Part shown: positions 53,575 to 62,433 of the stretch, in pieces
Numbering within the stretch: the stretch's first letter is position 1
Layout: the number at the start of each line of letters is the position of its first letter
DNA from: JBFYTX01 sp963739515
GTDB lineage: Bacteria; Chloroflexota; Dehalococcoidia; Dehalococcoidales; RBG-16-60-22
Length of the DNA stretch: 64,000 nt
Reading direction: 5' to 3'
Assembly: GCA_963739515.1 (NCBI GenBank)
Contig: CAVUAO010000003.1
Location: 744,001-808,000, forward strand
Notes under the pieces: generated by a model
Told to the model about the DNA's origin: nothing
Database searches by the model: none
What the model saw: only the letters and a program-made list of their open reading frames with translations
Position numbers and translations under genes: made by a program

Positions 53575-54306
53575 ATGGAAAAAGTAGCCTTGGTTACCGG
53601 CTCGACACATAACATGGGCAAGGCAATCGCCGAAACTTTATCCCGGGACGGGTACCTGGTTATCATAACTTCGCGGCATGAAGAGGAAGCCAGAGCGGTG
53701 GCGGAGGATCTACCGAAGAAGGGCATTTATTATAAGGTCGACTTTTCCGACGCAAAGCAAATAGAGGGGCTTTTCTCGTTTATAAAAAAGAAATTCGCAC
53801 GGCTCGATGTGCTCGTTAATAGCCTCGCATACACGAAAAATGAGTCCATTCTGGACTGCACGCTGGAAATTTGGGAGAAGACCATCAACACCAACCTTAG
53901 GAGCTATTTCCTATGTACCAAGTATGCGGCGGAGATGATGAAAGAGCTGGGGGGAGGTAATATTGTAAATATTACTATATCCGGCAAGCGTGGGACGAAG
54001 GACAAGTTTTCCTACGTGGTAAGCAAGGGAGGAGTTGGGTTTCTTACCATGAGCGCCGCTCTCGACCTGGCGCCATTCAATATCCGCGTCAACTCAGTAG
54101 GTTCCGGTCTGGTAGGTACACCGGTAGGGACCAAGGAATTTCCAGAGAGAAATAACCGACCATACGAAATCCCTGGCATACCGGCGGGGCACATCGGCGA
54201 ACCTCAGGATATTGCCAATGCCGTGTCATTCCTACTATCCGATAAAGCCAAATACATTTACGGTGCGATGCTATCCGTAGACGGTGGTATGAATTCCTCG
54301 CTGTAA
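53575..54306 (+). CDS. short-chain dehydrogenase (enoyl reductase/3-oxoacyl reductase-like)
   Basis: A 243-residue SDR. Cofactor motif TGSTHNMGKAIAETL, catalytic YxxxK in FSYVVSKGG, and C-terminus AMLSVDGGMNSSL. Start at ATG 53575 after GGAGG. The substrate is not predictable; phloroglucinol reductase and many ring-ketone reductases belong to this superfamily. It lies between two tmRNA-like repeats in an A+T-rich segment. Confidence 0.82.
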   Translation: MEKVALVTGSTHNMGKAIAETLSRDGYLVIITSRHEEEARAVAEDLPKKGIYYKVDFSDAKQIEGLFSFIKKKFARLDVLVNSLAYTKNESILDCTLEIWEKTINTNLRSYFLCTKYAAEMMKELGGGNIVNITISGKRGTKDKFSYVVSKGGVGFLTMSAALDLAPFNIRVNSVGSGLVGTPVGTKEFPERNNRPYEIPGIPAGHIGEPQDIANAVSFLLSDKAKYIYGAMLSVDGGMNSSL

Positions 54307-54442
54307 AGATTGAAAAAACCAGAATCTCAAAGTGTTGAGAGGTCTTCAATGAAAGCTTATGCCGTTCTACAGCAAAACTAAAATTTATACCGGTAAAGGG
54401 ATTAGGTGGTAATTGCTAGAATCAGAGAGCCAATCAAGCATT

Positions 54443-54478
54443 GTTTCAGGTGGAGTCCGACTCTCCCCCGTCTCCACC
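54443..54478 (+). repeat. tmRNA 3'-end-like sequence (possible attachment site), right copy
   Basis: GTTTCAGGTGGAGTCCGACT continues to CTCCCCCGTCTCCACCA, a T-arm plus acceptor and CCA end. The T-stem has one mismatch. No tmRNA body lies upstream (the SDR gene is there), so this is a partial copy, as left by integration at ssrA. 54307-54622 otherwise shows no gene. Confidence 0.5.
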
Positions 54479-54622
54479 AAACACAGAAGAGCTATTTATA
54501 GGCTCATTTACGATACGGATTTTAGACTCTTTTCGAGAAACAGTCACTTGAAAGACAGGCTTGAAGGGTGGTTTTGGCTTTATAGCGATGACTGACTTGT
54601 TCTTCTTAGCATCGATAATATT

Positions 54623-55483
54623 CTAAGCCCAATGTTTATCTCCAACGGGGAATCGGCAATGTGGGACTGAACAATCACTACAGTTAGACAGACGCAACGA
54701 AGGCAGTTTGGCTCCCTTCGATTGTTCAATAAATTCTATTGCGTCTCTAACTTGTCCGCTAGTTCCCTTTATGATTAGTGTCGTTGCTCCCTCTGCACCA
54801 CCTAAACCGCCAGAGGCTATAGGTACAGCAGTGGCACGGCTCAATATTTTAACAGCTTCTATTTCAGTTATTGTTTTTCCATCCGGATAAGGAAATAGTC
54901 CGGCAGGTAACCCCATACCGTATTCGTACTTAGCTTGCTTCGCCTCCATCGCCGCCTGGCGTACCGGAATAGGTATCAATTTCTCTAGCCCTGCCGGGAA
55001 GACCAATGTGAACTTCTTTTTCTTCCATGCCGATAGTATTACGCCCAGACCTCCACGTTCGCCAACTAAAATGCCCACATTGCCTTGGGGGTCCAGCGCG
55101 TTTACCCCTTTTATGTACACATCCTTAGCTGTCATCTGCTCCATTAATTCAGCAGTAGTGTTTTCGGTTAACACCTTTCCATTCTTTATAGCCCACAAAC
55201 CCCGGAGCTCTCCTGGATCATATTTCATACTTGGAGGAGAATACCCTCCAAGCACCATTGCCATCTCGACACACATTCCTCTTGGAGTAACCACACCGCA
55301 AACCCAATGGTTGGTCTTCGGTTTTGCTCCAACTAGTTCCTCGAAAACAAAGTAAGTACTGCTGCTCGGATGCATCACAACCATACCCTCCGTGGCAGCC
55401 TGTCTCACCACATCTAGTTTGGCAATCGCTTTAGCAATCAATTTTTTGGACTCCGTAGGTGTTAAGACAACTTGGGCTAACAT
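54623..55483 (-). CDS. conserved protein of unrecognised family, copy A
   Basis: A 286-residue cytoplasmic protein I cannot assign. It shares with its neighbour (55518) an N-terminal ESKKLIAKA, MHPSSST at residues 37-43, KDVYIKGVNALDPQGNVGIL, GLEKLIPIP, a Gly-rich segment GGLGGAEGATTLII, and a C-terminal CSDCSVPHC (CxxCx4C) followed by GDKHW. The cysteine set could bind a metal or cluster. GGGAGG precedes the ATG. The tandem pair lies between SDR and nitroreductase genes. Confidence 0.6.
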   Translation of the reverse strand: MLAQVVLTPTESKKLIAKAIAKLDVVRQAATEGMVVMHPSSSTYFVFEELVGAKPKTNHWVCGVVTPRGMCVEMAMVLGGYSPPSMKYDPGELRGLWAIKNGKVLTENTTAELMEQMTAKDVYIKGVNALDPQGNVGILVGERGGLGVILSAWKKKKFTLVFPAGLEKLIPIPVRQAAMEAKQAKYEYGMGLPAGLFPYPDGKTITEIEAVKILSRATAVPIASGGLGGAEGATTLIIKGTSGQVRDAIEFIEQSKGAKLPSLRLSNCSDCSVPHCRFPVGDKHWA

Positions 55484-55517
55484 ATACTCCTCCCTTGATT
55501 TCTAACGATAAATCCCC

Positions 55518-56405
55518 TCATTTGTTTTTCAACCAGTGCTTATTTCCACCATACAAGGAACAATGCTGATCGTTACATTTGGTACAGTCAGTCTGGCGGA
55601 ACCGGCGAGAAATTTTAGCGCCTTTAACATCTTCAACATAGGTGATGGCTTTCTTAACTTGATTATCTTCACCGGAGATTATTAGCGTGATTGCTCCTTC
55701 TGCCCCATCTACCCCACCAGCACTGATAGGAATAGCTGTTGCTCCGGTCAGGAATTCAATCGCTTTAAGCTCGGTAACTACTTTCCCTTCGCATTGTAGA
55801 AGCGAACACCGTGCACCCATGGAATAAGACAAGGTCAGTCTGTGTTTGGCTGCTTCAACTGCTTCTTCAATTGGTATAGGTATCAATTTTTCCAACCCGA
55901 CCGGATAAATAATGGTAAATCCCTTTTCCCTTTGGGTACCTATAACCCGACCGATGGTTCCTCCTTCAACATCATTACCAATAAGCACGCCTACTTTACC
56001 CCGCGGATCGATAGCATTCACACCCTTTACATAGACATCTTTCGGTCCCATCCGTGTGAAAAGACTTAAAAGGGTTTCGCCTTGGCTCAATTTCTCTTTC
56101 TCAATAACCCAGGAGAAAGGAAACGCCTCTGGGCCACCTTTTCCTATAGCCTCGGGATCTGTCGTCATCCAGACCTTGACCGCATCATCACCGCAAGCCG
56201 CCCTGGGCGTAATTGCACCGCACATCCAGACATCGGTTCTTGGGGTTTTCCCTAGGATTTCTTCCGCCAGGAATAGAGTACTGCTACTGGGGTGCATCAC
56301 CAGTATTCCTTCTTTAAGAGCTGTCTTAACTTCATACATATTAACCAGCGCTTTAGCAATTAATTTTTTAGATTCATTGGGTATAAGCGATACCTGAGCG
56401 CGCAT
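55518..56405 (-). CDS. conserved protein of unrecognised family, copy B
   Basis: A 295-residue paralogue of the preceding product. The same landmarks appear: ESKKLIAKA, MHPSSST at 37-43, KDVYVKGVNAIDPRGKVGVL, GLEKLIPIP, GGVDGAEGAITLII, and the C-terminal CTKCNDQHC (CxxCx4C) with GNKHW. The middle section differs from copy A, suggesting distinct ligands or a heterodimer. AGGAGG precedes the ATG; 34 bases separate the two genes. Confidence 0.6.
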   Translation of the reverse strand: MRAQVSLIPNESKKLIAKALVNMYEVKTALKEGILVMHPSSSTLFLAEEILGKTPRTDVWMCGAITPRAACGDDAVKVWMTTDPEAIGKGGPEAFPFSWVIEKEKLSQGETLLSLFTRMGPKDVYVKGVNAIDPRGKVGVLIGNDVEGGTIGRVIGTQREKGFTIIYPVGLEKLIPIPIEEAVEAAKHRLTLSYSMGARCSLLQCEGKVVTELKAIEFLTGATAIPISAGGVDGAEGAITLIISGEDNQVKKAITYVEDVKGAKISRRFRQTDCTKCNDQHCSLYGGNKHWLKNK

Positions 56406-56542
56406 GTTTCCTCCTGATTCTCCTTGGTATCAAAGGAATATGTAGGATTAAAAAATATTATAGCCTTTTTCTTATCGCGGTACGAATTTAAAGAGACAAT
56501 GGGGGGTGATAGATGCATTCAATTCAAATTTGAGTTAACAGT

Positions 56543-56694
56543 TGTAGTGACCTGACCCCAGAAAACCATTGTGTAAATAGATTAACAACACAGTAGATAA
56601 AAGTTTATTTCAGAGAGATCATTTTTCGTATAATAACGGTATGGAACAAATAGATATCTATATTCCCATAAAAAACTTAACCATGTATGACTAA
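56543..56694 (+). mobile_element. possible left-end remnant of an IS21-type element
   Basis: TGTAGTGACCTGACCCC resembles the terminal sequence of some insertion elements. An 18-codon frame at 56641 (MEQIDIYIPIKNLTMYD) resembles the start of an IS21-type IstA transposase and is then stopped. The rest of the element is absent. Confidence 0.4.
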
Positions 56695-56782
56695 ATAAAA
56701 ACCTCCGGATAATAATATTATAATTCGGAGTTATTTTGTTTAGGGAAAATCGCTATCTAGTAAATAAAAATGGTAGCAACGA

Positions 56783-56856
56783 GTAGATTCGGCCTACGAA
56801 CCAAAGTGTTTAATGAGGTTCGCTCTCGAAAGGCTGGCAACCCCTTGCCTCCTTTC
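56783..56856. ncRNA. three consecutive hairpins, possible structured RNA
   Basis: Adjacent stems: GTAG/CTAC (56783-56797), GAACC/GGTTC (56798-56821), and GAAAGG plus GGCAA pairing with TTGCC plus CCTTTC (56828-56856). No U-run follows, so it is not a simple terminator. It matches no riboswitch class I know. It lies about 420 bases before the nitroreductase gene. Between it and 57273 I see no gene. Confidence 0.35.
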
Positions 56857-57273
56857 TGACTTATATAAGCGTACCAGCAGGATTGATGTATGTTAACATG
56901 GGTAAAACTAGACGGAAGTAATATATTATTTTCACCCTCATCGGAAGTGTCTTTTAACCTGAATTAGGTTTTACCAAAGCTACCTGGGTTTATTTTACGA
57001 TGGCTGCTATATTACACAAAACAAGCGATTGTGACTCTCATTAAACAATCTGGACAAATATTACGCCGCTACAGGATTTACCTATTTGTTTCGTGAAGTA
57101 ATAAAACAATCTTCAGTTTTTCATGTCCATATGAAATATAATCACAACAATACCTATATGATTCACGATTACATAACTCTTTAAAATATGCTAAACTTTT
57201 TCTCGACTCTACCATGATGTTTTGGCGGATGACTATATTAGAGTACGACTAAAAAAAATTTAAGGAGACCCTG

Positions 57274-57963
57274 ATGAATAATGTTAATCAATATGATTGT
57301 CTTTTAAACCTAGTTAAAAAAAGACGCACGATACGCCAGTTTAGGTCTGATCCGGTGCCTGACGAATACATTACCAAGATCATCGAAGTGGCGCGCTGGG
57401 CTCCATCGGCTTTTCATACGCAACCCTGGGAATTTGTTATCATCAAGAACCAACATATAAAAAACAAAATAGTAGCCGCACTCGAACAACATGGGCCACC
57501 CATAAAAGACCCACTCAAGGAGTCCTTGCCCAGAAAGAGCTTCAAGGATGCGCCTGTCTTTATATTACTATTATGCGATTGGAGAGCCAGTATTGGGCTG
57601 CCTGGTCGCACCCCTGAAAACAAAGCGCAGGTAGCCAATCTTTATTGCTCCAGCTTGGCTAATGCCTTTTTATATATGCACCTGGCGGCCACTGCACTGG
57701 GACTGGCATCACAATGGTATACCGCCACGTCTCGTCCGGAAGCCGAGCGTTCCATAAAAGAGATAATCGGCATTCCTGAAGTCCTAACAATTTATGACAT
57801 GATGGTAGTTGGTTACGCCGCTAATCCACCTGATCCCAAAATCGTCAGAGATATCGATGAAATAGCGCATTACGATAATTGTGGCGAGCAAGATTTCAGG
57901 ACCGATGAGGAAGTGACAAATTATGCTAAGAAAACCAAAGCCTGGTGCATGTCACAGCATTGA
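57274..57963 (+). CDS. nitroreductase family protein
   Basis: A 229-residue flavoprotein of the nitroreductase fold. Typical start KKRRTIRQFRSDPVPDEYI and FMN-site segment ARWAPSAFHTQPWEFVII, with LAATALGLASQWYT in the middle and GIPEVLTIYDMMVVGYAANPP at the end. It binds FMN and reduces nitro, quinone or related substrates with NAD(P)H. AAGGAG precedes the ATG. Its distance from other genes suggests independent expression. Confidence 0.86.
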   Translation: MNNVNQYDCLLNLVKKRRTIRQFRSDPVPDEYITKIIEVARWAPSAFHTQPWEFVIIKNQHIKNKIVAALEQHGPPIKDPLKESLPRKSFKDAPVFILLLCDWRASIGLPGRTPENKAQVANLYCSSLANAFLYMHLAATALGLASQWYTATSRPEAERSIKEIIGIPEVLTIYDMMVVGYAANPPDPKIVRDIDEIAHYDNCGEQDFRTDEEVTNYAKKTKAWCMSQH

Positions 57964-58335
57964 TAATAACCCGACCTCAAGTGACACCTTTTTCACTTAG
58001 TTAAAGTTCTTGGCTTGTTTCGTAAATAGTAAAAGAAAATGGGATTGAAGCTGGTGAAGAACTCTGGTCAAATCCGTAGTCTATCCTTTCTCTGAAAACG
58101 CGCCAAGCCATATGAAAAGAGTGTATTAGTTCTAGCTGGTTTTGTCAGTAGATTTGCTATCGCCCTTCTTCAAATGTACCAAATTAGCATTTTGTTTCTT
58201 TACCCTCAGCAAACAGGAATGCCTAACAGAAATTGAGGCTGTGTATACGGTAAAAATCACCGCCATATTTCGCTCCCAGCAAACGCGATGGGAATCCCGT
58301 CCATGGCGAAGTTATTCTCCATATGTGATGACTGA

Positions 58336-58533
58336 TCACTGCCGTTCTTTCTCATCATAGCAGAGACAAAACTTTTTGTTATCCCTGGAACGGATTTGAA
58401 AATATCTCTTTCCGGGCTCTAGCCAAGCTTTTTCTATTCGCTCAACCTCAAAGTCTCTGCCTTCCCATCGGAAAGACTGCGGTCTTTCGGCATAGGTATG
58501 ACCTGAATAGCAACTTACCTGAAGATCATTCAC
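58336..58533 (-). CDS. small DUF6504-like protein
   Basis: A 65-residue protein (GTG start, AAGGGA upstream) reading YSGHTYAERPQSFRWEGRDF then VERIEKAWLEPGKRYFQIRS and ending CYDEKERQ. This pattern, an SH3-like strand set with FxWEGRxxEVxxI and YFxxR, fits short uncharacterised DUF6504-type proteins. No function is known. 57964-58335 shows nothing else I can support. Confidence 0.5.
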   Translation of the reverse strand: MNDLQVSCYSGHTYAERPQSFRWEGRDFEVERIEKAWLEPGKRYFQIRSRDNKKFCLCYDEKERQ

Positions 58534-58599
58534 TTCGTCCCTTTTCTTTCTACCATATCCTAGAAATCACAACTTGGACTAATGTTACCCTTTGTTCCA

Positions 58600-58764
58600 T
58601 TAGCTTGGTTTAATAGCAGAAACCTTGGCGCTTATAACTGAGTTAGCAGTATCCTTGGCCACATCCGGCGTTATTGCTGTGCCCTCAATAATTGTCATAT
58701 TATTGCGGACCCGCTGCCACCTCCTATCCCGCTCTTCTTTGCCGAACTCAAATATCTCAAACAA
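58600..58764 (-). CDS. possible small protein, unrecognised
   Basis: A 54-codon frame with TTG start at 58764 and a good GGAGGG 8 bases before it. It reads LFEIFEFGKEERDRRWQRV and ends VISAKVSAIKPS. No family is recognised. It could be the remnant start of a longer gene. Confidence 0.3.
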   Translation of the reverse strand: MFEIFEFGKEERDRRWQRVRNNMTIIEGTAITPDVAKDTANSVISAKVSAIKPS

Positions 58765-58875
58765 TTTGCTTTCCCTCCGCAAAATAAGGTTCCGGTTATT
58801 TAAATATTACTCCGGTCATTTTCGGAAAAATCGATAATACCGAAACGATATATTAAATGTTAGCTTTCCTAAATG

Positions 58876-59675
58876 TTAACCTGGAATTCGCCTAGATTTT
58901 GCCAGCCAGGACTCAAGATAACCGTATGCCGACCAGCCCCCGTCTACAACAATAGTTTGCCCTTCCATGTATTTGGATTCCTCCGAGGCGAGAAAGACAA
59001 CCGCATCGGCGATTTCAACAGGCTCGGCCAACCTGCCCAACGGCGTTCTATTGGCCAGTTCCGAAACATCGAGCACTCCTTTACTTGCCAGGTCTTCAAC
59101 CAGGTAGGTGTTAACGTAGCCGGGGGCAACCGCGTTAACGTTGATTTTATACCTGGCCCATTCGCAGCCCAGAACTTTCGTTAGTTGCATCAGTCCTGCC
59201 TTGGCACAGCTGTAGCTTACCCGCTCCGGGAAGGCGCCGATGCCGTTAACTGAGGCTATATTGATGATTTTGCCACCTTTTTGCTTGATCATCTCCCGGC
59301 CGGCCGCCTGGCTGCAGAGGAAAGGGCCGGTCAACATTACATCGATGCCGCGCCTCCAACCATTTTCCTCCAGTTCCTCGGACGGTCCCAGCACAGACAT
59401 CCCGGCATTATTTACCAGTATGTTGATTTTGCCGAACTCCCCTTTGACCCTTTTTACCATCGCATCGACTTCTGATTTATTGGCTACATCGGCCCTGATA
59501 GTTATCGCCGGTTGTCCAAGTTCCTGTATTTCCTTCACCACTTCCTCGGCTGCCTCCACCGACTTCGAATAGTTTATCGCGACAACAGCCCCCTCCCTGC
59601 CAAGGCCAGCGCAATAGCCCTGCCGATACCGCGACTGCCTCCGGTGACCAGCGATACTTTGTCCTTCAATCTCAT
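58876..59675 (-). CDS. short-chain dehydrogenase (3-oxoacyl-ACP reductase-like), one frameshift
   Basis: The ATG at 59675 after GGAGG starts MRLKDKVSLVTGGSRGIGRA, the standard SDR N-terminus. At about 59600 the frame changes; adding one G in the TTGG tract gives a seamless ALALGREGAVVAINYSKS. The rest has the NNAG motif (ILVNNAGMSVLG), YxxxK in SYSCAK, and ends IVVDGGWSAYG with a short tail. The full protein is about 267 residues. It follows the CoA-transferase gene by 35 bases on the same strand. Confidence 0.8.
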
Positions 59676-59710
59676 TTGCCGCCTCCGCTTTAATTAAAAC
59701 GTTCCCGAAT

Positions 59711-60931
59711 TTATGGAATAACGCCTTTTTCCTTAAAGTGTTCCATGTCCTCCCAGGAATAGCCATATTCCAGCAGCACTTCCTCGGTATGTTCCCCGAT
59801 CTGTGGGGCTACGTGCGTGATTTTAGCGGGTGTATCGCTGAACTGGACGGGGCTGTTCAACAGCCGCGCTTTCCCTACCAAAGGATGCTCGATGTCCGTG
59901 AAGAAATTATTTACGATAGCTTGCTCATCCCTTAGGATTTCCGGTATTGTCTGGTTGCCGCTGACTATCAGGTCGTTTGCCTTGAATTCCTTCTCCCATT
60001 CCGGCCAGGTACGGGTAACGAAGAGTTTATCCAGTTCCTTAATCATCGCTTCGGCGTTTTGCTCGCGGCTTTCCATAGTAGCATAGCGCACGTCATTTAT
60101 CCATTCCAGCTTGCCGATTGCTTTGCAGAATGGCTCCCAGTAGTCCTGGTTGGGATGGACCATCATCATCCATTTGCCGTCTTTGGCTTTATAGGAGTTG
60201 TACATCGGGTTCGGGTTACACCTTCGGTCCCATATCTTTGGCGGGTACCCGTACAGGCAGACCTGCGTATCCAGGCCCAGTGTCCATGTCGCTACGTGGT
60301 ACAGGGATACTTCCAGCCCCTGCCCCTTGCCCGTCTTTTGTTTGTGGTATAAAGCCGCCAGTATCCCGCTGGTAATATGGGCGGATGTTACCATGTCCAT
60401 CATGCCCGGGCGCTGTATAGCAGGGGGACTCGTCGGGTCTGCTGTTACCAGGCTCATCAGCCCGCCGTACGACCAGGCCGCGATATAATCGTAACCCCGG
60501 TCTCTCGCTTTCGGGCCTTTTGTACCGAACCCGGTAAGCAGGCAGTGTACCAGCCCCGGGTACCTGTCCTTCAGGCTGGCATAGTCCAGCCCGAAACGCT
60601 CCAGTACGTCGATGGAGTAGTTGGTGGCAAAAACGTCGGCGTCCTTGAGGAGCCGGTGAATTATTGCCCTGCCCTCTTCTGTCCGTAGGTTTATGGCCAC
60701 GCTTCTCTTGCTGCGGTTTAAGAATTCGAAGTGAAGCTCGATTTGTCCTTTATCCAGATTGAGCAGAAGCGGCGTCCTATTAAAGCTGACCAGGCTTCTC
60801 TGCCAGTCCCCCCATATCGGCTCGATCTTGATGACATCGGCGCCCCAGTCCGCCATAACGGCTGTAGCCGCCGGCACGCCGACAACTTGCTCAAACCCGA
60901 TAATTTTTAATCCATCTAGTAGTCCAGCCAT
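59711..60931 (-). CDS. type III (CaiB/BaiF) CoA-transferase
   Basis: A 406-residue CoA-transferase. N-terminal GLKIIGFEQVVGVPAATAVMADWGADVIKIE; the catalytic Asp is in ARDRGYDYIAAWSYGGLM. It is a diverged relative of the product of 25024. It probably activates a carboxylate made by the neighbouring ring-degradation genes. AAGGAA precedes the ATG. Confidence 0.87.
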   Translation of the reverse strand: MAGLLDGLKIIGFEQVVGVPAATAVMADWGADVIKIEPIWGDWQRSLVSFNRTPLLLNLDKGQIELHFEFLNRSKRSVAINLRTEEGRAIIHRLLKDADVFATNYSIDVLERFGLDYASLKDRYPGLVHCLLTGFGTKGPKARDRGYDYIAAWSYGGLMSLVTADPTSPPAIQRPGMMDMVTSAHITSGILAALYHKQKTGKGQGLEVSLYHVATWTLGLDTQVCLYGYPPKIWDRRCNPNPMYNSYKAKDGKWMMMVHPNQDYWEPFCKAIGKLEWINDVRYATMESREQNAEAMIKELDKLFVTRTWPEWEKEFKANDLIVSGNQTIPEILRDEQAIVNNFFTDIEHPLVGKARLLNSPVQFSDTPAKITHVAPQIGEHTEEVLLEYGYSWEDMEHFKEKGVIP

Positions 60932-61095
60932 ATTTTTTCATTCCTTTAGAATAATCTCTCGGGGATACCCATATTGACAGACGGGCATCCAGAAATCTCT
61001 GAAAAGCAGACAAGCGAACGGATTCATCAATCTATTCTCACATTTTTGCGAGCATGTTAAGGGACTCTATTTCAAGCCCGAGGGAAACCCGAAAC

Positions 61096-61151
61096 AAGAG
61101 CCGCTATCTGCTGATGACAAATCGGCTGTCCTGCCGGATATAGCGGCTCTT
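61096..61151 (-). terminator. hairpin after the cupin gene
   Basis: A 12-base perfect stem AAGAGCCGCTAT / ATAGCGGCTCTT lies about 50 bases after the cupin stop. The following T tract is short, so efficiency is uncertain. 60932-61199 holds nothing else. Confidence 0.5.
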
Positions 61152-61199
61152 TATCACGGTGCGATGAGTCGTTCCCGGGCTGCCCCAGGCAGGTCCGCT

Positions 61200-61541
61200 T
61201 TAGTCGTAACTTATAGCTACCAGCATGGTTACTGGTTTATTGGTTTTATTGATAATTTCCCTTCCCTCGTTAGGAGCCAGGAAAAGCAGGTCCATGGGTT
61301 TCAGGGTAAATTCATCCTTCTTGGTCTTAACGGTGAGTTCTCCGTCCAGTACGACGTATACTTTTTCCGTAGGTGAGTCTTCGTAAGCATATTTTGCCCC
61401 GCCGCCGGGCAGGAAATAGGAAAGCCCCACCCAGAACTTTTTAGCGCCCGTTTCATCCTTGCCGCTCAGCCTGAGGGCAGTCACATCGAAGTGGCCCGGC
61501 GCGGCATACGGTTTAACCTGGTTCAGACTAATTTTTTTCAT
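61200..61541 (-). CDS. single-domain cupin protein
   Basis: A 113-residue cupin. The first motif is weak (YFLPGGGAKYAYEDSPTEKVYVVLDGELTV) and the second is present (LKPMDLLFLAPNEGREIIN), so the usual His ligands are partly replaced. Unknown role; short cupins near ring-cleaving operons can be isomerases or binding proteins. GGGGG precedes the ATG; 46 bases separate it from the cyclase-family gene. Confidence 0.75.
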   Translation of the reverse strand: MKKISLNQVKPYAAPGHFDVTALRLSGKDETGAKKFWVGLSYFLPGGGAKYAYEDSPTEKVYVVLDGELTVKTKKDEFTLKPMDLLFLAPNEGREIINKTNKPVTMLVAISYD

Positions 61542-61587
61542 AGCTCCCCCTATATATTACGAATCATAACTAATATTGATAGTTATT

Positions 61588-62394
61588 TTATTGTGTGCCG
61601 TACTTGTAGACCCGGTCTGGGACACGGTTGATATTTTCTTCATCAATGAAGGCGACCATGCGGACGATAGAGCCGTCGCCCATATACCAGCGAATAGGAA
61701 AGCCGGATATCTTACACCGCTTGCCCACAACTTTGGCGATATCGCCGCCGACATTCTCCCAGCCTAGGAGGCCGTTTCTCATAAGCAGGTTATGGCACGG
61801 CTCCCATTCCGGGAAATCTTGGAGCACATCGTGACCTGTCAGCTGCTTGTACTCTTCGCAAACATCTTTTCTCAGGGGTCCCGGGCCATGAGGGCCGATG
61901 GCGGTATGCAGCGGGTGGTCCAGTGCCTGCTGGTCCACGCCGACAGCTTTAGCTTTGTGGGAAACGAACCATTCCCCGGCCTCTTTGCCCAGGCCGGGTG
62001 AGTAGCAGAAATAGGTGGTGTTATCGCCCCAGTATTTATTCCAGCCGGTATGGACAATAATGATATCGCCGGCTTTCATCGGCAGCTTCTTGTTGGCGGC
62101 GTCGAGGTCCTTGGCGGTAATAAGTTCCCATTTCTTCTTGGGAATATCCCAGACGACGGCATCGCCATAATAGCAGGTCAGGGGAATTTCATGGGTAAAA
62201 CGTCCTCCCTCGAAGACATGGGCCGGCGAATCGGCATGAGTTGTACAATGCATTACGGTGGTTACCGTCTGAGAAAGCACGCCGGATTTAGCCATATAAT
62301 GCATTCTCTCAATCTTAACATCCGCAAAATACGGCCAGAGCGGTGAACCGTTACCGAATGGATGGCTTAAATCAACCAGTATTTCTTTTCCCAT
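61588..62394 (-). CDS. cyclase-family (kynurenine formamidase-like) metal hydrolase
   Basis: A 268-residue protein of the cyclase family. The metal motif HxxTHxDxPxH is present as His49, His53, Asp55 and His59 (HCTTHADSPAH). Members hydrolyse amide or cyclic bonds using Mn or Zn. In this operon (transhydroxylase-like subunit, SDR, cupin) it is a candidate for hydrolytic opening of a reduced ring, which is an inference. AGGAGG precedes the ATG. Confidence 0.85.
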   Translation of the reverse strand: MGKEILVDLSHPFGNGSPLWPYFADVKIERMHYMAKSGVLSQTVTTVMHCTTHADSPAHVFEGGRFTHEIPLTCYYGDAVVWDIPKKKWELITAKDLDAANKKLPMKAGDIIIVHTGWNKYWGDNTTYFCYSPGLGKEAGEWFVSHKAKAVGVDQQALDHPLHTAIGPHGPGPLRKDVCEEYKQLTGHDVLQDFPEWEPCHNLLMRNGLLGWENVGGDIAKVVGKRCKISGFPIRWYMGDGSIVRMVAFIDEENINRVPDRVYKYGTQ

Positions 62395-62433
62395 AATGGA
62401 TACCTCCTTGAATTATTACTATCAAGTATTGTA

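Noticed and set aside
54443..54478. A complete tmRNA gene ending at 54478
   Set aside because: The required upstream body overlaps the SDR gene, and the T-stem carries a mismatch; only the 3' end is present.
56761..56860. A SAM-type or other known riboswitch before the nitroreductase
   Set aside because: GCTGGCAACC resembles a SAM-I segment, but the rest of the conserved core is missing and the pairing differs.
58142..58360. A 72-codon plus-strand frame
   Set aside because: No ribosome-binding site, unlikely composition, and its end overlaps the better-supported small gene on the minus strand.
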